From assembly GCA_903824665.1 (NCBI GenBank), contig CAIJXT010000035.1, forward strand, positions 30,964 to 94,963: 64,000 nucleotides of DNA. Direction: 5' to 3'. The first letter of the stretch is position 1, and each line of letters opens with the position of its first letter. Under the pieces are notes generated by a model. It did not search any database and was not told the DNA's origin. It saw only the letters and a program-made list of their open reading frames with translations. This DNA is from an uncultured Bacteroidota bacterium. GTDB lineage: Bacteria > Bacteroidota > Bacteroidia > Chitinophagales > Chitinophagaceae. Positions 24,899 through 34,659 of this stretch are shown here, in pieces. A program made the position numbers and the translations under genes.

Positions 24899-27871
24899 TC
24901 AATAATACTCCTTTATATACCCATACGCCTTTTCAAAAAGTTCTTCTTCTTTATGAAGTTGATACTTTAGTAGTGTTTTTCGCAATGACTTTTGAACCTC
25001 TCTTTCTCCCGCAACGGTTGTTTGCCAGCCGGGAAAGCGAACTATTTTTACTATAGCGTCTATGTCATTCACTATACGCTCTACGACAGCAGGTGTTTTA
25101 TCCGTTTTTAATTCTAAAAACAGCTCGGTTAATACTGATGTCGCCGATTTTCGTTCTTCAGGCGTGTACATGTTCCGCTCAACCTCTAAAGTGTCGCGTG
25201 CTATCTGGCAAAGCTCTTTGATAAAGTCGATGCTACTTATCAATCCCTTTTCTGCTTTAAGCCGCACATCATCAAGCCTATCACTAAGTTTTTTAATTTC
25301 CGGGTCACCACCACGCCCTTTGAACCTGTAGATCAGTAACCTCATTACTTTCTCGGCTTCCTTAGGGTCCTTTTTATTCATTAGGCTATCAATAACTTCA
25401 GCATCAAGCACCATTTCTTCCATCTCATGGTTTACACCATCTACGTGTATATGATCATGAATGAGGGCAGTTGTTTGCGCACCAAGGGCGTGCCACAATA
25501 GCCTGCCATGATCGTCTGTAGCAGGGCGCACAGAAGTGTAGACCTGGCTTAGCCATTTATAATCTCGCTGGCATGAATTGAGGATAGGATCGGGACTTAA
25601 CGCCTCCCAAACTTTAGACAAGGAATTATAGTCTTTGGCAAAAGCATCTCTTTTTTCATTGGTGTTGATACATTCCTGTGCTTTTGTCAAACCTTCAAAT
25701 CCTTCAATAGACCTGTCAGTTCCCGAAAAATGCATCAAACACTTTTCTATCAATAGAGGTAACTGTTCCCTGAGCTCCTCCAAATTTGTGACAATTGCTT
25801 TTACCGCAAGCTCATCGAAGGCTAATGCTTTGGCTGTATCATCAAAAACGCCGAAATAATCTACTATCCTGCCAAACGATTTGTTTGGGAATAAACGGTT
25901 GGTCCTGCAAATGGCCTGCAAAAGCGTATGATCTTTCATAGACTTATCCAGGTACATAGTTTGCAGAATAGGCGCATCAAATCCAGTAAGCAGCTTTGCA
26001 GTGACTATTAAGAATTTCAGTGGCGAATTAGCATCATTATATTCGTCAACTACCTTTTCCTGCTTGTCTTTATCCATCGCCCACTTCTGCTTGAATTCGA
26101 GACTGTCGTTGGCCGTTGTTGAAATAACTACCTGACTCATTCGCTCCGGCAGGAGTATATCAAGTTGCTCTTTGTACAGCACACAAGCTTCCCTGTCTGG
26201 TGCTACTATCATTGCTTTAAAACCTTGCGGCTCCACATGCTCCCGGAAGTGTTCCGCTATATCAGTTACAATGGTCCTGATACGCTCCGGCGATTTAAGG
26301 AAAACGGACATCTTTGCCGCCTGCTGGCTCAGCAGATTCTTATCAGCTTCACTAAGGTCGTTTGCCAGTTCATTAAATGCAATGTCAAGTTTTTCTTTGT
26401 CTATATGAACGTTAGGCAGGCGGGGCTCAAAATGCAATGGCCTTGTTTGCTCATCGCGAAGACTGTCCTGGAAAGTGTACCTGCTCAGATAGCCTCCCTC
26501 ATCCCCTTCGGCACCAAAAGCCCAGAAGGTATTTTTATCAGCTTTATTTATGGGAGTACCAGTTAGGCCGAACAAAAATGCGTTGGGTAAAGCAGCACGC
26601 ATTTTCCTGCCTAGGTTGCCCTCCTGAGTGCGGTGGGCTTCATCCACCATCAGGATAATGTTTTCGCGTTTATTCATGTCGGCATAAGCATCCTTAAACT
26701 TATGCACCATGGTAATAATAATTTTCCTGGTGTCTTTTTCAAGCAGGTCGTGCAGCTCTTTAATACTATCGGCATTCACCAGGTTGGGTATATCCGCAGC
26801 ATTGAATGTGCCTGATATCTGAGTGTCGAGGTCTATGCGATCTATTACTATGACCACAGTGGGGCTCTTCAGCTCCGCCATTTTCCGCAGCTTTTGCGCA
26901 GCAAACACCATGAGTAATGACTTGCCCGACCCCTGGAAATGCCAAATCAAACCCTTCCTTATGATCCCTTCTTCTACGCGGGCTACTATAGCATTGGCAC
27001 CTTCATATTGCTGGTAGCGGGCTACTACCTTTATTTTCCGCTTTTTGCTATTGGTGCTGTAGATGACGAAATACTGCAAAATATCAAGCAGCGTTTGCGG
27101 GCGCAGCAGGCTGCTCATTTGCTTTTTTACGTCATGCAAGTTGGCATATTTTGCCAGCTCGTCATTTTCTTCTTCTATCCTCCACGGGCACCAGAATTCC
27201 AGCGGTGTTTTCACCGCACCATACCTCAGCTCTTTACCCTCTGTGGCAAAGCTGAGGATATTGGGCACAAATAGTGCAGGCACTGTGCCCTCATAAATAT
27301 CATGAATATCAAAAGCGCCATCTAGCCACGATACCGCTGGGCGCACTGGCGTTTTGGCCTCACCTACCACAACCGGTATGCCATTGATGAACATTACTAT
27401 ATCCGGTATCTTGGTTTCTCTGGCTCTGATCTTGAATTGGTTGGTGAGTATGTAGGTGTTATTACCATAGTCCTCAAAATCAATGAGCCTTATCGCCACA
27501 TGAGCCCCATCTTTACCGAAGGGCATGGTCTTATCTCCCTTTAGCCACAATGCAAACTCTTCATTGGCCGATACCAGCCCCAAGTTGCCTACTGATAGCA
27601 AAATGGCCCGCAGCTTATGTATCACCTCATCTGCCCGCTCCGGCTGCGCATATATCTCAGGGTTTATTTTGATAAGTGCCTTTTTCAGCTCTCCCTCCAG
27701 CAACACTTCAGTTATTTCCCGCTTAAGCCTATCGGCAGGTACATACTCCCATAGAGCATTGCCATACCGCGACTCCGGTTCACTCACCACTCCACCGGCA
27801 AGGTTAAGATTTACGCCAGTTAGCTCTTTTACGATAAGGTGTTCTACGGTATTGAGTTCGTTGAATGACAT
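24899..27871 (-). CDS. hsdR: Type I restriction enzyme, R subunit (nuclease-translocase)
   Basis: The 990-residue product has an N-terminal PD-(D/E)xK nuclease with D157 and E171-A-K173 (VVVGEAKTP). A superfamily 2 translocase follows: Walker A at 314-318 (FQGSGKS), DEAH at 410-413, TGTP at 437-440, and the second RecA-like half with LIVTAKLLTGFDAP and the arginine-finger region LLQAICRTNRL. A helical C-terminal domain binds the methylase core. HsdR pumps DNA and cuts it far from the unmethylated target. The gene is the last of the operon, and its start follows the HNH gene stop by one base, so it is separated from hsdM/hsdS by four inserted genes. Length is normal and no defect is seen. Confidence 0.95.
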   Translation of the reverse strand: MSFNELNTVEHLIVKELTGVNLNLAGGVVSEPESRYGNALWEYVPADRLKREITEVLLEGELKKALIKINPEIYAQPERADEVIHKLRAILLSVGNLGLVSANEEFALWLKGDKTMPFGKDGAHVAIRLIDFEDYGNNTYILTNQFKIRARETKIPDIVMFINGIPVVVGEAKTPVRPAVSWLDGAFDIHDIYEGTVPALFVPNILSFATEGKELRYGAVKTPLEFWCPWRIEEENDELAKYANLHDVKKQMSSLLRPQTLLDILQYFVIYSTNSKKRKIKVVARYQQYEGANAIVARVEEGIIRKGLIWHFQGSGKSLLMVFAAQKLRKMAELKSPTVVIVIDRIDLDTQISGTFNAADIPNLVNADSIKELHDLLEKDTRKIIITMVHKFKDAYADMNKRENIILMVDEAHRTQEGNLGRKMRAALPNAFLFGLTGTPINKADKNTFWAFGAEGDEGGYLSRYTFQDSLRDEQTRPLHFEPRLPNVHIDKEKLDIAFNELANDLSEADKNLLSQQAAKMSVFLKSPERIRTIVTDIAEHFREHVEPQGFKAMIVAPDREACVLYKEQLDILLPERMSQVVISTTANDSLEFKQKWAMDKDKQEKVVDEYNDANSPLKFLIVTAKLLTGFDAPILQTMYLDKSMKDHTLLQAICRTNRLFPNKSFGRIVDYFGVFDDTAKALAFDELAVKAIVTNLEELREQLPLLIEKCLMHFSGTDRSIEGFEGLTKAQECINTNEKRDAFAKDYNSLSKVWEALSPDPILNSCQRDYKWLSQVYTSVRPATDDHGRLLWHALGAQTTALIHDHIHVDGVNHEMEEMVLDAEVIDSLMNKKDPKEAEKVMRLLIYRFKGRGGDPEIKKLSDRLDDVRLKAEKGLISSIDFIKELCQIARDTLEVERNMYTPEERKSATSVLTELFLELKTDKTPAVVERIVNDIDAIVKIVRFPGWQTTVAGEREVQKSLRKTLLKYQLHKEEELFEKAYGYIKEYY

Positions 27872-27872
27872 G

Positions 27873-28745
27873 CTATATTGATTGTATAAATTTGATAAAT
27901 GCTATGCGTAATACCGTCGCGCCGCGTTTATTCCCTATTGCGGCCACTAAAAATTGATCATATTGTAGTAGCATTTCTTTATAAAATGCACTGTATGATA
28001 AATTCCGACTTATCGGCCGCCATATATCTTCTTCGATAATGTCCTTCAAATCGTCTATAACGACGATTGCGGCTCTTTCTCCAGATACATACCTGTCAAT
28101 ACGTCTTCCAAATTTGTACAGAAGATCATCGACAATTTTCTTTCTTCCATTGATCCAAAGTTCGTCTCTATTCAAGCCATAAACTTTAATACTCAATGTA
28201 CCCCTTGGAGAGTTACTATCAACAATTTTACCACTTGGCAAAAATTTAATGTGCTTTGCAGGGTCATCGATTTCGGGGTTTATAAGCTCAAAACCTTCGT
28301 TCTTTAGAGGACTATTCAAAATGAAATTTGCTCTGTCATCGAGAACACCAGCCAAAAGCGTAGGACCAAGAACTCTTCCTGGTATGTTTCTTATCGGGAA
28401 CTGATTGTTTTTAGTAGAATTACAATTGCCACAGGCAAGTAACAGGTTTGACCATTCATAAGCTAGCCAATAATAACCAGTGTGAACAATTCCAAATACT
28501 CCATCCTTGGGCCGAAAATGTTCAACCTGAGCTGGACTCCCTTTAGGTTCTTGTTCGCAATAAGCACATTTGCTATTGTAAATCCCTTTCAACATACGAA
28601 GGATGGGTGCACTTCTATATAATCCTGAAGCACCAGGGAACCAGCCACCAGCTGCCATTACAGCAGCCTTTGCATCGATATACGGTTGCCTATGTGGGTT
28701 TAGACTAAGTGGACGAATTAGATAATGTTTGTTTATTTTTTTCAT
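27873..28745 (-). CDS. ptuB: HNH endonuclease, Septu PtuB-like (TIGR02646-type)
   Basis: The 290-residue product has two CxxC pairs, KCAYC (C60, C63) and ACGNC (C105, C108), around VEHFRPK with H76, the pattern of HNH nucleases. GYYWLAYEWSNLLLACGNC is characteristic of the PtuB/TIGR02646 group. In Septu systems this nuclease works with an AAA-type ATPase, PtuA. Here the ATPase gene is directly upstream and overlaps by four bases. No reverse transcriptase or retron RNA is nearby, so a retron-linked member of the same family is not supported. I infer anti-phage nuclease activity from family and context. Confidence 0.85.
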   Translation of the reverse strand: MKKINKHYLIRPLSLNPHRQPYIDAKAAVMAAGGWFPGASGLYRSAPILRMLKGIYNSKCAYCEQEPKGSPAQVEHFRPKDGVFGIVHTGYYWLAYEWSNLLLACGNCNSTKNNQFPIRNIPGRVLGPTLLAGVLDDRANFILNSPLKNEGFELINPEIDDPAKHIKFLPSGKIVDSNSPRGTLSIKVYGLNRDELWINGRKKIVDDLLYKFGRRIDRYVSGERAAIVVIDDLKDIIEEDIWRPISRNLSYSAFYKEMLLQYDQFLVAAIGNKRGATVLRIAFIKFIQSI

Positions 28746-30529
28746 TTTTTGCCAAGGGTTGCTTTCAGTTTAGCTATATACTGTGCATCAGGCATAATTT
28801 TGATATTCAGCTTTTTCTTCAGTTCCTCAAAGTCTTTGGCTTCTTCGTAGTCATCCTGAGTTAGAATTTCCGATTTATCTTGATTTGAATTGGCAGATAT
28901 CGTTCGCATTCCAAAAACAGGTGAAGTCAAAATGTTGTTTGGAGTGAGGTTCTTTACATGGAAATTCTCTATTTTATCAACGACAATTTCCATTTTTGAA
29001 TCGCGTTTTACCACATAAAAGGCACTTTCTTCAGGAGCGCCAAGCAATGGAATTGGGCTATGAGTTGAAATTACAAATTGAATACATCGAAAATTATCAT
29101 TCAGCAGCTTAACAATTGCCTTCTGAAAAATTGGGTGTAGGTGGATATCAATTTCATCTATTAACACAATACCTTGAAGTTCTGCTATGTCCGTTACTTC
29201 CGGCTGCTCCTGAAATAATCTAACAATCATATCGCCTACCATCGATATGATATTTTTAGCCCCAGAGGCCAATTGTCCATATGAAACTTTTAACACAGCA
29301 ACGTCAGCCTCCAATTTGTCTACGTTGAACTGAGAATCACTTTCTTCGAATAGTTCATCATTGTCCGGATTACCTAAAACGTATTGTGTAGGACTATTGT
29401 CATTTGACCATATAAATTTTCGAAAACCGGGGATCATATCCCGTATTGCTGCTGCTATTATTGACTTTCGCTTCTCCAGCTCTTCATCGTCAAGATTCGG
29501 AAGTAACTGCAATCCTTTTTCAATGTCGTATAGTATAGGTGCCGAATTAAATAAACTGTCGTTGTAACTATGTTGGCTTATATCAATATCAATAGAGTGG
29601 TTAGTCATCAATCTATACGGTCCATAACTTGCGTAACCTAAAACCACTTTCTCCGCAGTGTGGTTGGAACTTTTTGTTTTACTAAACTCTACAACTTTTT
29701 GCGCACTGCCTTTTTCAGTATGTACACTCAGTTTAACTTCAACATTATAGTCTCCTTCTAGGCCTGATTCTGCAATTATTTTGTGATCAGACGTCAGGGC
29801 AGTACCAATTGCTTTGAGAATAGTACTTTTTCCGGTTCCATTTTCCCCAGTCAAAAAAATACACTTTGCATTTTGAGGAATATCTCCGATAACGCAGTTT
29901 TTAATTCCGAGAAAAGAGTTAATTCTTATTTCATTAAGCTTGAACGGATTTGGCACCTCCCTTTTTTCATCTTCAGTAGTAAATGTAATGCTAGTTATTC
30001 TAGGCGTTCTACGATATCGCTCAATGTTATTTATCCATTTTTCAAATGTTTTCTCAGGTATTAAACCAAGTTTGTTGCCGTCTTTTTTCAATTCTGTTGA
30101 CCTCAAGATAGCATCATCAATTCTAGGTTTATCTTCTTTCAAGAATACATCCAATGATTCTTTTATTATTCCAAATTGCCAACCGCTATTACCATAGTAT
30201 TTGTAATACCTTCCTTTAATAAGGTCCAATTCTGAGATTTTGCCATAAAGCTCCCTATCCACAAAAGTTTTTTTAATATCTGAGTCAAAAACCGAAATCA
30301 TCAAGAAACACTCCGTATCCATGATACAGAAATAAATGTTCGGAGTTTTGTTCATCCAGTCGGTACCTGTCCAGAATGAAATCGCTATATAACTATCATT
30401 ACCATGAAACCAATACCCGCGATCTAATCGTCCAAACCTATTTGTGATTCTGGTTGTAAATCGAAAGCCGGGGTCATGTTCATGCCTCTCGGACAAGTAC
30501 TTATATAACTCTTCATATAATTCATGCAT
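28742..30529 (-). CDS. ptuA: AAA/ABC-type ATPase, Septu PtuA-like, with extra N-terminal domain
   Basis: The 595-residue product has an SMC/ABC-like ATPase fold: Walker A GENGTGKST at 228-236, signature-like SYGQLASG near 416-423, Walker B IVLIDEIDIHLHP at 454-466 and the H-loop STHSP at 489-493. About 200 residues precede the ATPase core, with FRFTTRITNRFGRLD and GYWFHGNDSYIAI. I do not recognise this part, and it is unusual for PtuA. Pairing with the overlapping HNH gene supports a Septu-like unit. Its start is 12 bases after the GIY-YIG-like gene, in the middle of a Type I restriction operon. An OLD-like nuclease is less likely because no Toprim motif is visible. Confidence 0.82.
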   Translation of the reverse strand: MHELYEELYKYLSERHEHDPGFRFTTRITNRFGRLDRGYWFHGNDSYIAISFWTGTDWMNKTPNIYFCIMDTECFLMISVFDSDIKKTFVDRELYGKISELDLIKGRYYKYYGNSGWQFGIIKESLDVFLKEDKPRIDDAILRSTELKKDGNKLGLIPEKTFEKWINNIERYRRTPRITSITFTTEDEKREVPNPFKLNEIRINSFLGIKNCVIGDIPQNAKCIFLTGENGTGKSTILKAIGTALTSDHKIIAESGLEGDYNVEVKLSVHTEKGSAQKVVEFSKTKSSNHTAEKVVLGYASYGPYRLMTNHSIDIDISQHSYNDSLFNSAPILYDIEKGLQLLPNLDDEELEKRKSIIAAAIRDMIPGFRKFIWSNDNSPTQYVLGNPDNDELFEESDSQFNVDKLEADVAVLKVSYGQLASGAKNIISMVGDMIVRLFQEQPEVTDIAELQGIVLIDEIDIHLHPIFQKAIVKLLNDNFRCIQFVISTHSPIPLLGAPEESAFYVVKRDSKMEIVVDKIENFHVKNLTPNNILTSPVFGMRTISANSNQDKSEILTQDDYEEAKDFEELKKKLNIKIMPDAQYIAKLKATLGKK

Positions 30530-30541
30530 GATGATGGTAAT

Positions 30542-31087
30542 TTATAGTTTGGGCTCCGCCAATATACTCAAATACTTAATAATATCACTGGCAACAACTT
30601 CTACTACCTCTTCATTCTCGTTCCCAAAGTGTATTTCCTGCTGATACAACGGCCATTTACCAGTCACTGACTTTATTCTGAACACTATTTCCGCTTCAAT
30701 ACATTCCACTAGGCGTTTGTATTCATCATAACCAGGATCGCCCTTTTTTATGGCTGTTTTGAATGGCTCAAACACCCATACGAATAGCTCAACATCTTCT
30801 TCTCCCTTCCAACCATAGCCGTGATAGCCTTTCTGATTTTTGGGATACAGGCCATAGCGCAGCCTGCTGCCTATATGCTGATCAGCATAGCCCACATAGA
30901 GTACATCTTTTCCTTTGCGAACGATGTATATTTTAGGGCACCGGCCTTGGCGAACATCTTTGTCAAAGTTCTTTATACAAATCCCTTCCTTTTCTATGCG
31001 GCATATTTTTCTTGCATCAATACCATGCTGGGCGAGATGTAGCGTATACCGGAACGGGTCTGAATATTTGGGTGGGGTTTTTATCAT
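30542..31087 (-). CDS. GIY-YIG nuclease-like protein
   Basis: I chose ATG 31087, eight bases after the upstream stop, rather than the farther start at 31135, which would overlap the upstream gene by 38 bases. The 181-residue product has a GIY-YIG-type core: KIYIVRKGKDVLYVGYA (about 52-68), the Arg in GSRLRYGL (R75/R77) and a Glu in VECIEAEIVF (about 130). The usual final Asn is not obvious (GKWPLYQQEIHF), so activity is uncertain. It forms a pair with the HEPN-motif gene just upstream, between hsdS and ptuA. A role as effector nuclease or as a DNA-binding factor of the defence operon is inference. Confidence 0.6.
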   Translation of the reverse strand: MIKTPPKYSDPFRYTLHLAQHGIDARKICRIEKEGICIKNFDKDVRQGRCPKIYIVRKGKDVLYVGYADQHIGSRLRYGLYPKNQKGYHGYGWKGEEDVELFVWVFEPFKTAIKKGDPGYDEYKRLVECIEAEIVFRIKSVTGKWPLYQQEIHFGNENEEVVEVVASDIIKYLSILAEPKL

Positions 31088-31097
31088 GGTTGTATGT

Positions 31098-32030
31098 TTA
31101 GATATCGGTAGCCTGCCACCCCCAATCATACCCAAATTTCACCAGGCTGATATCGAGATGCATCATGTGCAGTAACTCTGCTCTTTTTAAGTATTGCTCT
31201 GAAGCCTCGTTGCGCTTTGCTTCATATTTGTTCAGGTGTGCTAATGTTACCGGGTTGTTGGTGCGGGTTATGGTAATGAGCTCACCGATGTCGGCAAGTA
31301 GTGCTGTGACTTTATTGGGCTCTATAACCAGGTCTTTAACAGGAAACGGAATCCACTCCGGCAATTCTCCTTCCAGAATATCGTCTACCTTTTCCGGTAC
31401 TGGGGCTATATGCAGGCAGTATACCCATCCGTCGGCGGTATGTACTGTTGCCGATAGCAACATCAGTTCTGCCAGCACTTCTTTATCTTTCAACTTCAAG
31501 GCATAAGCACCTATACCCAAAGGCTCCATTTTATCCATCATCAGCAACTTATGCTCATGGGCCTTTAGGAAATACTGCTCGTCCATAAACAGTACATTCA
31601 GCAATACTACACACCGCCGCATGCGGGCACGCAGTATACCACCCAGGTCGCGGTCTTTGCTGGCGTGCATATATTTATTGCGATCGTCTCGTAATTTATG
31701 TAGCAGATCATTGAGCCCTTTGGTTGGTTCCTTTGTGGTGATATCATCAATGAGCCCTGCCAGAATTTTATCGTTTTTCAGGCCCAGTTGCGTACACCGC
31801 AGCTTTACCGCCAGTTCGACTATGCGCAGCACCTTGCTATACGCCTCATCATACAGTAGCGGGTGATAATAAGCATGAGCCATCATATACTCAGCCAGCA
31901 AGTATTCTTCTCTTATTTCCCCAGGTACCGAAGGATGAAACCTGCCCCTGATGACAAACTCCCTACAGTAACTTTCAAAGTCATGCAGATCATATAGTTT
32001 CCACCACACTGCCGGTTCATGATACTCCAT
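31098..32030 (-). CDS. Unknown protein with a HEPN-type RNxxxH motif
   Basis: The 310-residue product overlaps the hsdS stop by one base (TGATG). I do not recognise the full-length family. The helical N-terminal half contains LLHKLRDDRNKYMHAS, with R117-N118 and H122, exactly the Rx4H form of HEPN ribonuclease or nucleotidyl-transferase-substrate domains; the preceding helix has EAYSKVLRIVELAVKLR. The C-terminal half has WIPFPVKDLVIEPNKVTALLADIGELITI and is not assigned. HEPN anticodon nucleases occur inside Type I loci (PrrC with EcoprrI), so an RNA-cutting back-up to restriction is a reasonable inference. The gene looks more GC-rich than hsdS next to it, which suggests separate origin. Confidence 0.6.
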   Translation of the reverse strand: MEYHEPAVWWKLYDLHDFESYCREFVIRGRFHPSVPGEIREEYLLAEYMMAHAYYHPLLYDEAYSKVLRIVELAVKLRCTQLGLKNDKILAGLIDDITTKEPTKGLNDLLHKLRDDRNKYMHASKDRDLGGILRARMRRCVVLLNVLFMDEQYFLKAHEHKLLMMDKMEPLGIGAYALKLKDKEVLAELMLLSATVHTADGWVYCLHIAPVPEKVDDILEGELPEWIPFPVKDLVIEPNKVTALLADIGELITITRTNNPVTLAHLNKYEAKRNEASEQYLKRAELLHMMHLDISLVKFGYDWGWQATDI

Positions 32031-33190
32031 CAGGCACTGAATATTTGGTTGATTAATTGCTTCTTAATTAGTTGGGTTTTCGAAATCTGATTGCCTATTT
32101 CTAAAATACAATCCTCTACTATATTGATTCTTGTAACAATCGCCTCTTGCTCGAGAATAGTAAGATTAGGAACTTGAATTTCCTTCAAAATTGCAAGGTT
32201 CAAACCTGTCCTTGAGTTGCTATCCCCTGTCATTTCCCTAAAGTCATCATATTTACTATCTAAATAATGAAACAGAAATTCAGGCAAAAAAAGCTGTTTA
32301 TTAGGCAAAAATGCAGCAACGGACTGATTTGTACATAATTCAACTTTTGTAATTGCAACCGTGCCTTTTGTTTTACCTTGACCAGCTAAAGCTATGACTA
32401 CTGAGTTTTCTGGTAAAATTTTTGTACTGGAATTGTTTAGCCCATCTTCGGTGATTCTTCCTTCAACATCATAGATTCTTTTTTTGTGAACGTCACCAGA
32501 TGCCATCCATTTGATACTGCCATTTTCCCAATACCTTCTCTCACTAGTACTTGGAGTGCCTCCAGCTGTTAACTTAAAAATAGTTCCAGCTTTCACAAAT
32601 TTCCCCTTGTAGTCTTTAAAAAATACTTTCCTTAAACAATCCTTCACAATAAGTTCGGATTTCATCAATTCCTCCAATCGTTCTATTGTTTCATCTGCAG
32701 CCCAAAGCAACTCAGCCAGCTTTGCCTGCTGGTCTTTTGGGGGTAGCAGGATTTTGAAATCCGCAACATCTCTCCATCTTACATGAGGATTGGTGGAGCC
32801 GACTATAGCACTTGTGGTATGACTATAGAATGAATGCGATAAAAACAATTGAGGAAAGAACTGCTCATCAACCAATTCGTTGTTCGCCTCCAATGTCAGC
32901 GTTTTCTCTCCACAAATACCATCAAAAGAAGCTAACGCAACTCTTCTCAAATGTGGATTTCGGGTGGGGTATAATACCTGTCCTTTTCTGAAAATTTTGT
33001 AGAACGTAGGTGGTAATTCATCCTTCACAATTTCGCCCCACCTTTTTATGTGCAGGCTATCAGCATCCAAATGCTCCACCTTGAGAAAACGGTCAAAGTT
33101 TGATGAGGCATTTTCCCGGTCATTCTCCTCCTTCTTAGTGCAAATATTTCCTAAAGTAACAGGTTGCCAGCTTGATTTATCTATATTCAT
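32030..33190 (-). CDS. hsdS: Type I restriction-modification specificity subunit
   Basis: The 386-residue product has two target-recognition domains. The first covers about 1-165 and ends with RWRDVADFKILLPPKDQQAKL, followed by a helical spacer (ELLWAADETIERLEELM). The second covers about 200-350, with FKLTAGGTPSTSERRYWENG and IQVPNLTILEQEAIV, followed by the second helical spacer. Each domain reads one half of a split DNA target. The gene overlaps the methylase upstream by four bases and is the only specificity gene, although two methylases are present. It is clearly AT-rich compared with the 5' part of the methylase gene next to it. The target cannot be read from sequence. Confidence 0.93.
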   Translation of the reverse strand: MNIDKSSWQPVTLGNICTKKEENDRENASSNFDRFLKVEHLDADSLHIKRWGEIVKDELPPTFYKIFRKGQVLYPTRNPHLRRVALASFDGICGEKTLTLEANNELVDEQFFPQLFLSHSFYSHTTSAIVGSTNPHVRWRDVADFKILLPPKDQQAKLAELLWAADETIERLEELMKSELIVKDCLRKVFFKDYKGKFVKAGTIFKLTAGGTPSTSERRYWENGSIKWMASGDVHKKRIYDVEGRITEDGLNNSSTKILPENSVVIALAGQGKTKGTVAITKVELCTNQSVAAFLPNKQLFLPEFLFHYLDSKYDDFREMTGDSNSRTGLNLAILKEIQVPNLTILEQEAIVTRINIVEDCILEIGNQISKTQLIKKQLINQIFSA

Positions 33191-34659
33191 TGGTAAGTTT
33201 TCAAATCAGATATTGTCTTAGAAATAGTAATTCTTAATTCCTTTGAATCTTCAGTCCACGTTTTGATCAACAATTTTAAATTGCCCTCAAATGAGTTAGT
33301 CAATCGAGACGACCTGACATACTTGGTTACGTGTAAAGATGCATCTGACTCTAAGATTTCTTTGTTGTCTACGATTCTTGAGAAATCGGTTATCTCCTCA
33401 TAGTTCCTATAACAATTCCATATCTTCTGGATATGCACTTCATCCAAAAAAGCGATTGCCTTTTCATTGCGTATCTCGTTATATGCATTGATGAACAAAA
33501 CTTTATTTTTTCGAAATTTAGGTTTACGGCGATTGCAAATTAACAGACACGATTCCATTGCTGAGTTATAGAAAAGATTCTTGCCTAAACCTATCACCGC
33601 ATCGACACTATCGGTCAAAATCATATTTCGCCTTAGTTCCTTTTCACTATCTCTGAATAATATACCATGCGGCCAAAGCACCACACACCTTCCATTCTTC
33701 GCATCAAGGCTTTTGTGTATGTGCTGCTGAAAAGCGTAGTCGGCACAGCCCTGTGGTGGGGTACCCCACAGGTTGCGGCCATAAGGGTCGTTGGCCCATG
33801 CCTTCTGGTCCCATTGCTTTATGCTATAGGGCGGGTTGGCCAGTATCACGTTAAAGGTCTTTAGCTCATCGTCTTCCAGCAGGCCGGGGCTGCTCAGTGT
33901 ATTGCCCCGCACCACGCTAAAGTCCTCTATGCCGTGCAGAAACATATTCATGCGCGCTATAGAGCTGGTGATCAGGTTTATCTCCTGTCCGTATAGTTTC
34001 AGGGTGCGGTATTCCTTGCCTGCGGTCTTTAATTGTAGGGCTGCATTCAGCAGCAGCCCGCCACTGCCGCAGGTAGGGTCATAAACCGTTTCGCCCGGCT
34101 GCGGGTCACCTATTAGCGTCATCAGCCTTACCACAGTGCGGTTGGTATAAAACTCTGCCGCTGTATGCCCGCTATCATCGGCAAATTGTTTTATCAGGTA
34201 TTCATAAGCATTGCCCAATTCATCCTGCGGCACATGTTTCAGGTCCAGCCGCTGCTGGCTAAAGTGCTCTATCAGGTTTATCAGCATTTCATCGCTCAGT
34301 CGGTCCTTATTGGTCCAGGTAGCATCACCAAAAATGCCATAAAGCTGCTCGGGGTTTGCCTTCTCTATATCACGCATAGCCGCCTGCAGGGCATTGCCCA
34401 CATTACGGGTCACCTGCCTTATATCATTCCAGTGGCAGCCCTCCGGCAGCTGAAAACGGTGATTCTCTGCAAAGGCGGCAAAGTCAGTATCTCCATCGCT
34501 CTCCCGCATCGCCTCTTCGTACTCTTCATCCCACACATCGCTGATGCGTTTAAAGAACAGCAACGGAAACATATACTGCTTATAATCTCCTGCATCTATA
34601 GTGCCCCGCAAATAAGTGGCAGCACCCCACAGGTATTTTTCAAGTTGTTGCTGGGTCAT
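33187..34659 (-). CDS. hsdM: Type I N6-adenine DNA methyltransferase, M subunit (copy adjacent to hsdS)
   Basis: The 490-residue product has the N-terminal helical domain starting LEKYLWGAATYLRG, motif I DPTCGSGG at 194-201 and motif IV NPPY at 275-278. The usual EFYTPR element reads EFYTNR here. The C-terminal third (33187-33660) is AT-rich while the 5' two thirds is GC-richer, which suggests a chimera in which the end that contacts HsdS was exchanged together with hsdS. It overlaps hsdS by four bases and the small ORF upstream by four bases. It methylates the HsdS target as part of an M2S complex. Confidence 0.93.
   Translation of the reverse strand: MTQQQLEKYLWGAATYLRGTIDAGDYKQYMFPLLFFKRISDVWDEEYEEAMRESDGDTDFAAFAENHRFQLPEGCHWNDIRQVTRNVGNALQAAMRDIEKANPEQLYGIFGDATWTNKDRLSDEMLINLIEHFSQQRLDLKHVPQDELGNAYEYLIKQFADDSGHTAAEFYTNRTVVRLMTLIGDPQPGETVYDPTCGSGGLLLNAALQLKTAGKEYRTLKLYGQEINLITSSIARMNMFLHGIEDFSVVRGNTLSSPGLLEDDELKTFNVILANPPYSIKQWDQKAWANDPYGRNLWGTPPQGCADYAFQQHIHKSLDAKNGRCVVLWPHGILFRDSEKELRRNMILTDSVDAVIGLGKNLFYNSAMESCLLICNRRKPKFRKNKVLFINAYNEIRNEKAIAFLDEVHIQKIWNCYRNYEEITDFSRIVDNKEILESDASLHVTKYVRSSRLTNSFEGNLKLLIKTWTEDSKELRITISKTISDLKTYQ

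Noticed and set aside
27873..30529. Retron effector pair
   Set aside because: The HNH and ATPase families also occur with retrons, but no reverse transcriptase or msr/msd-like region is present in the window.
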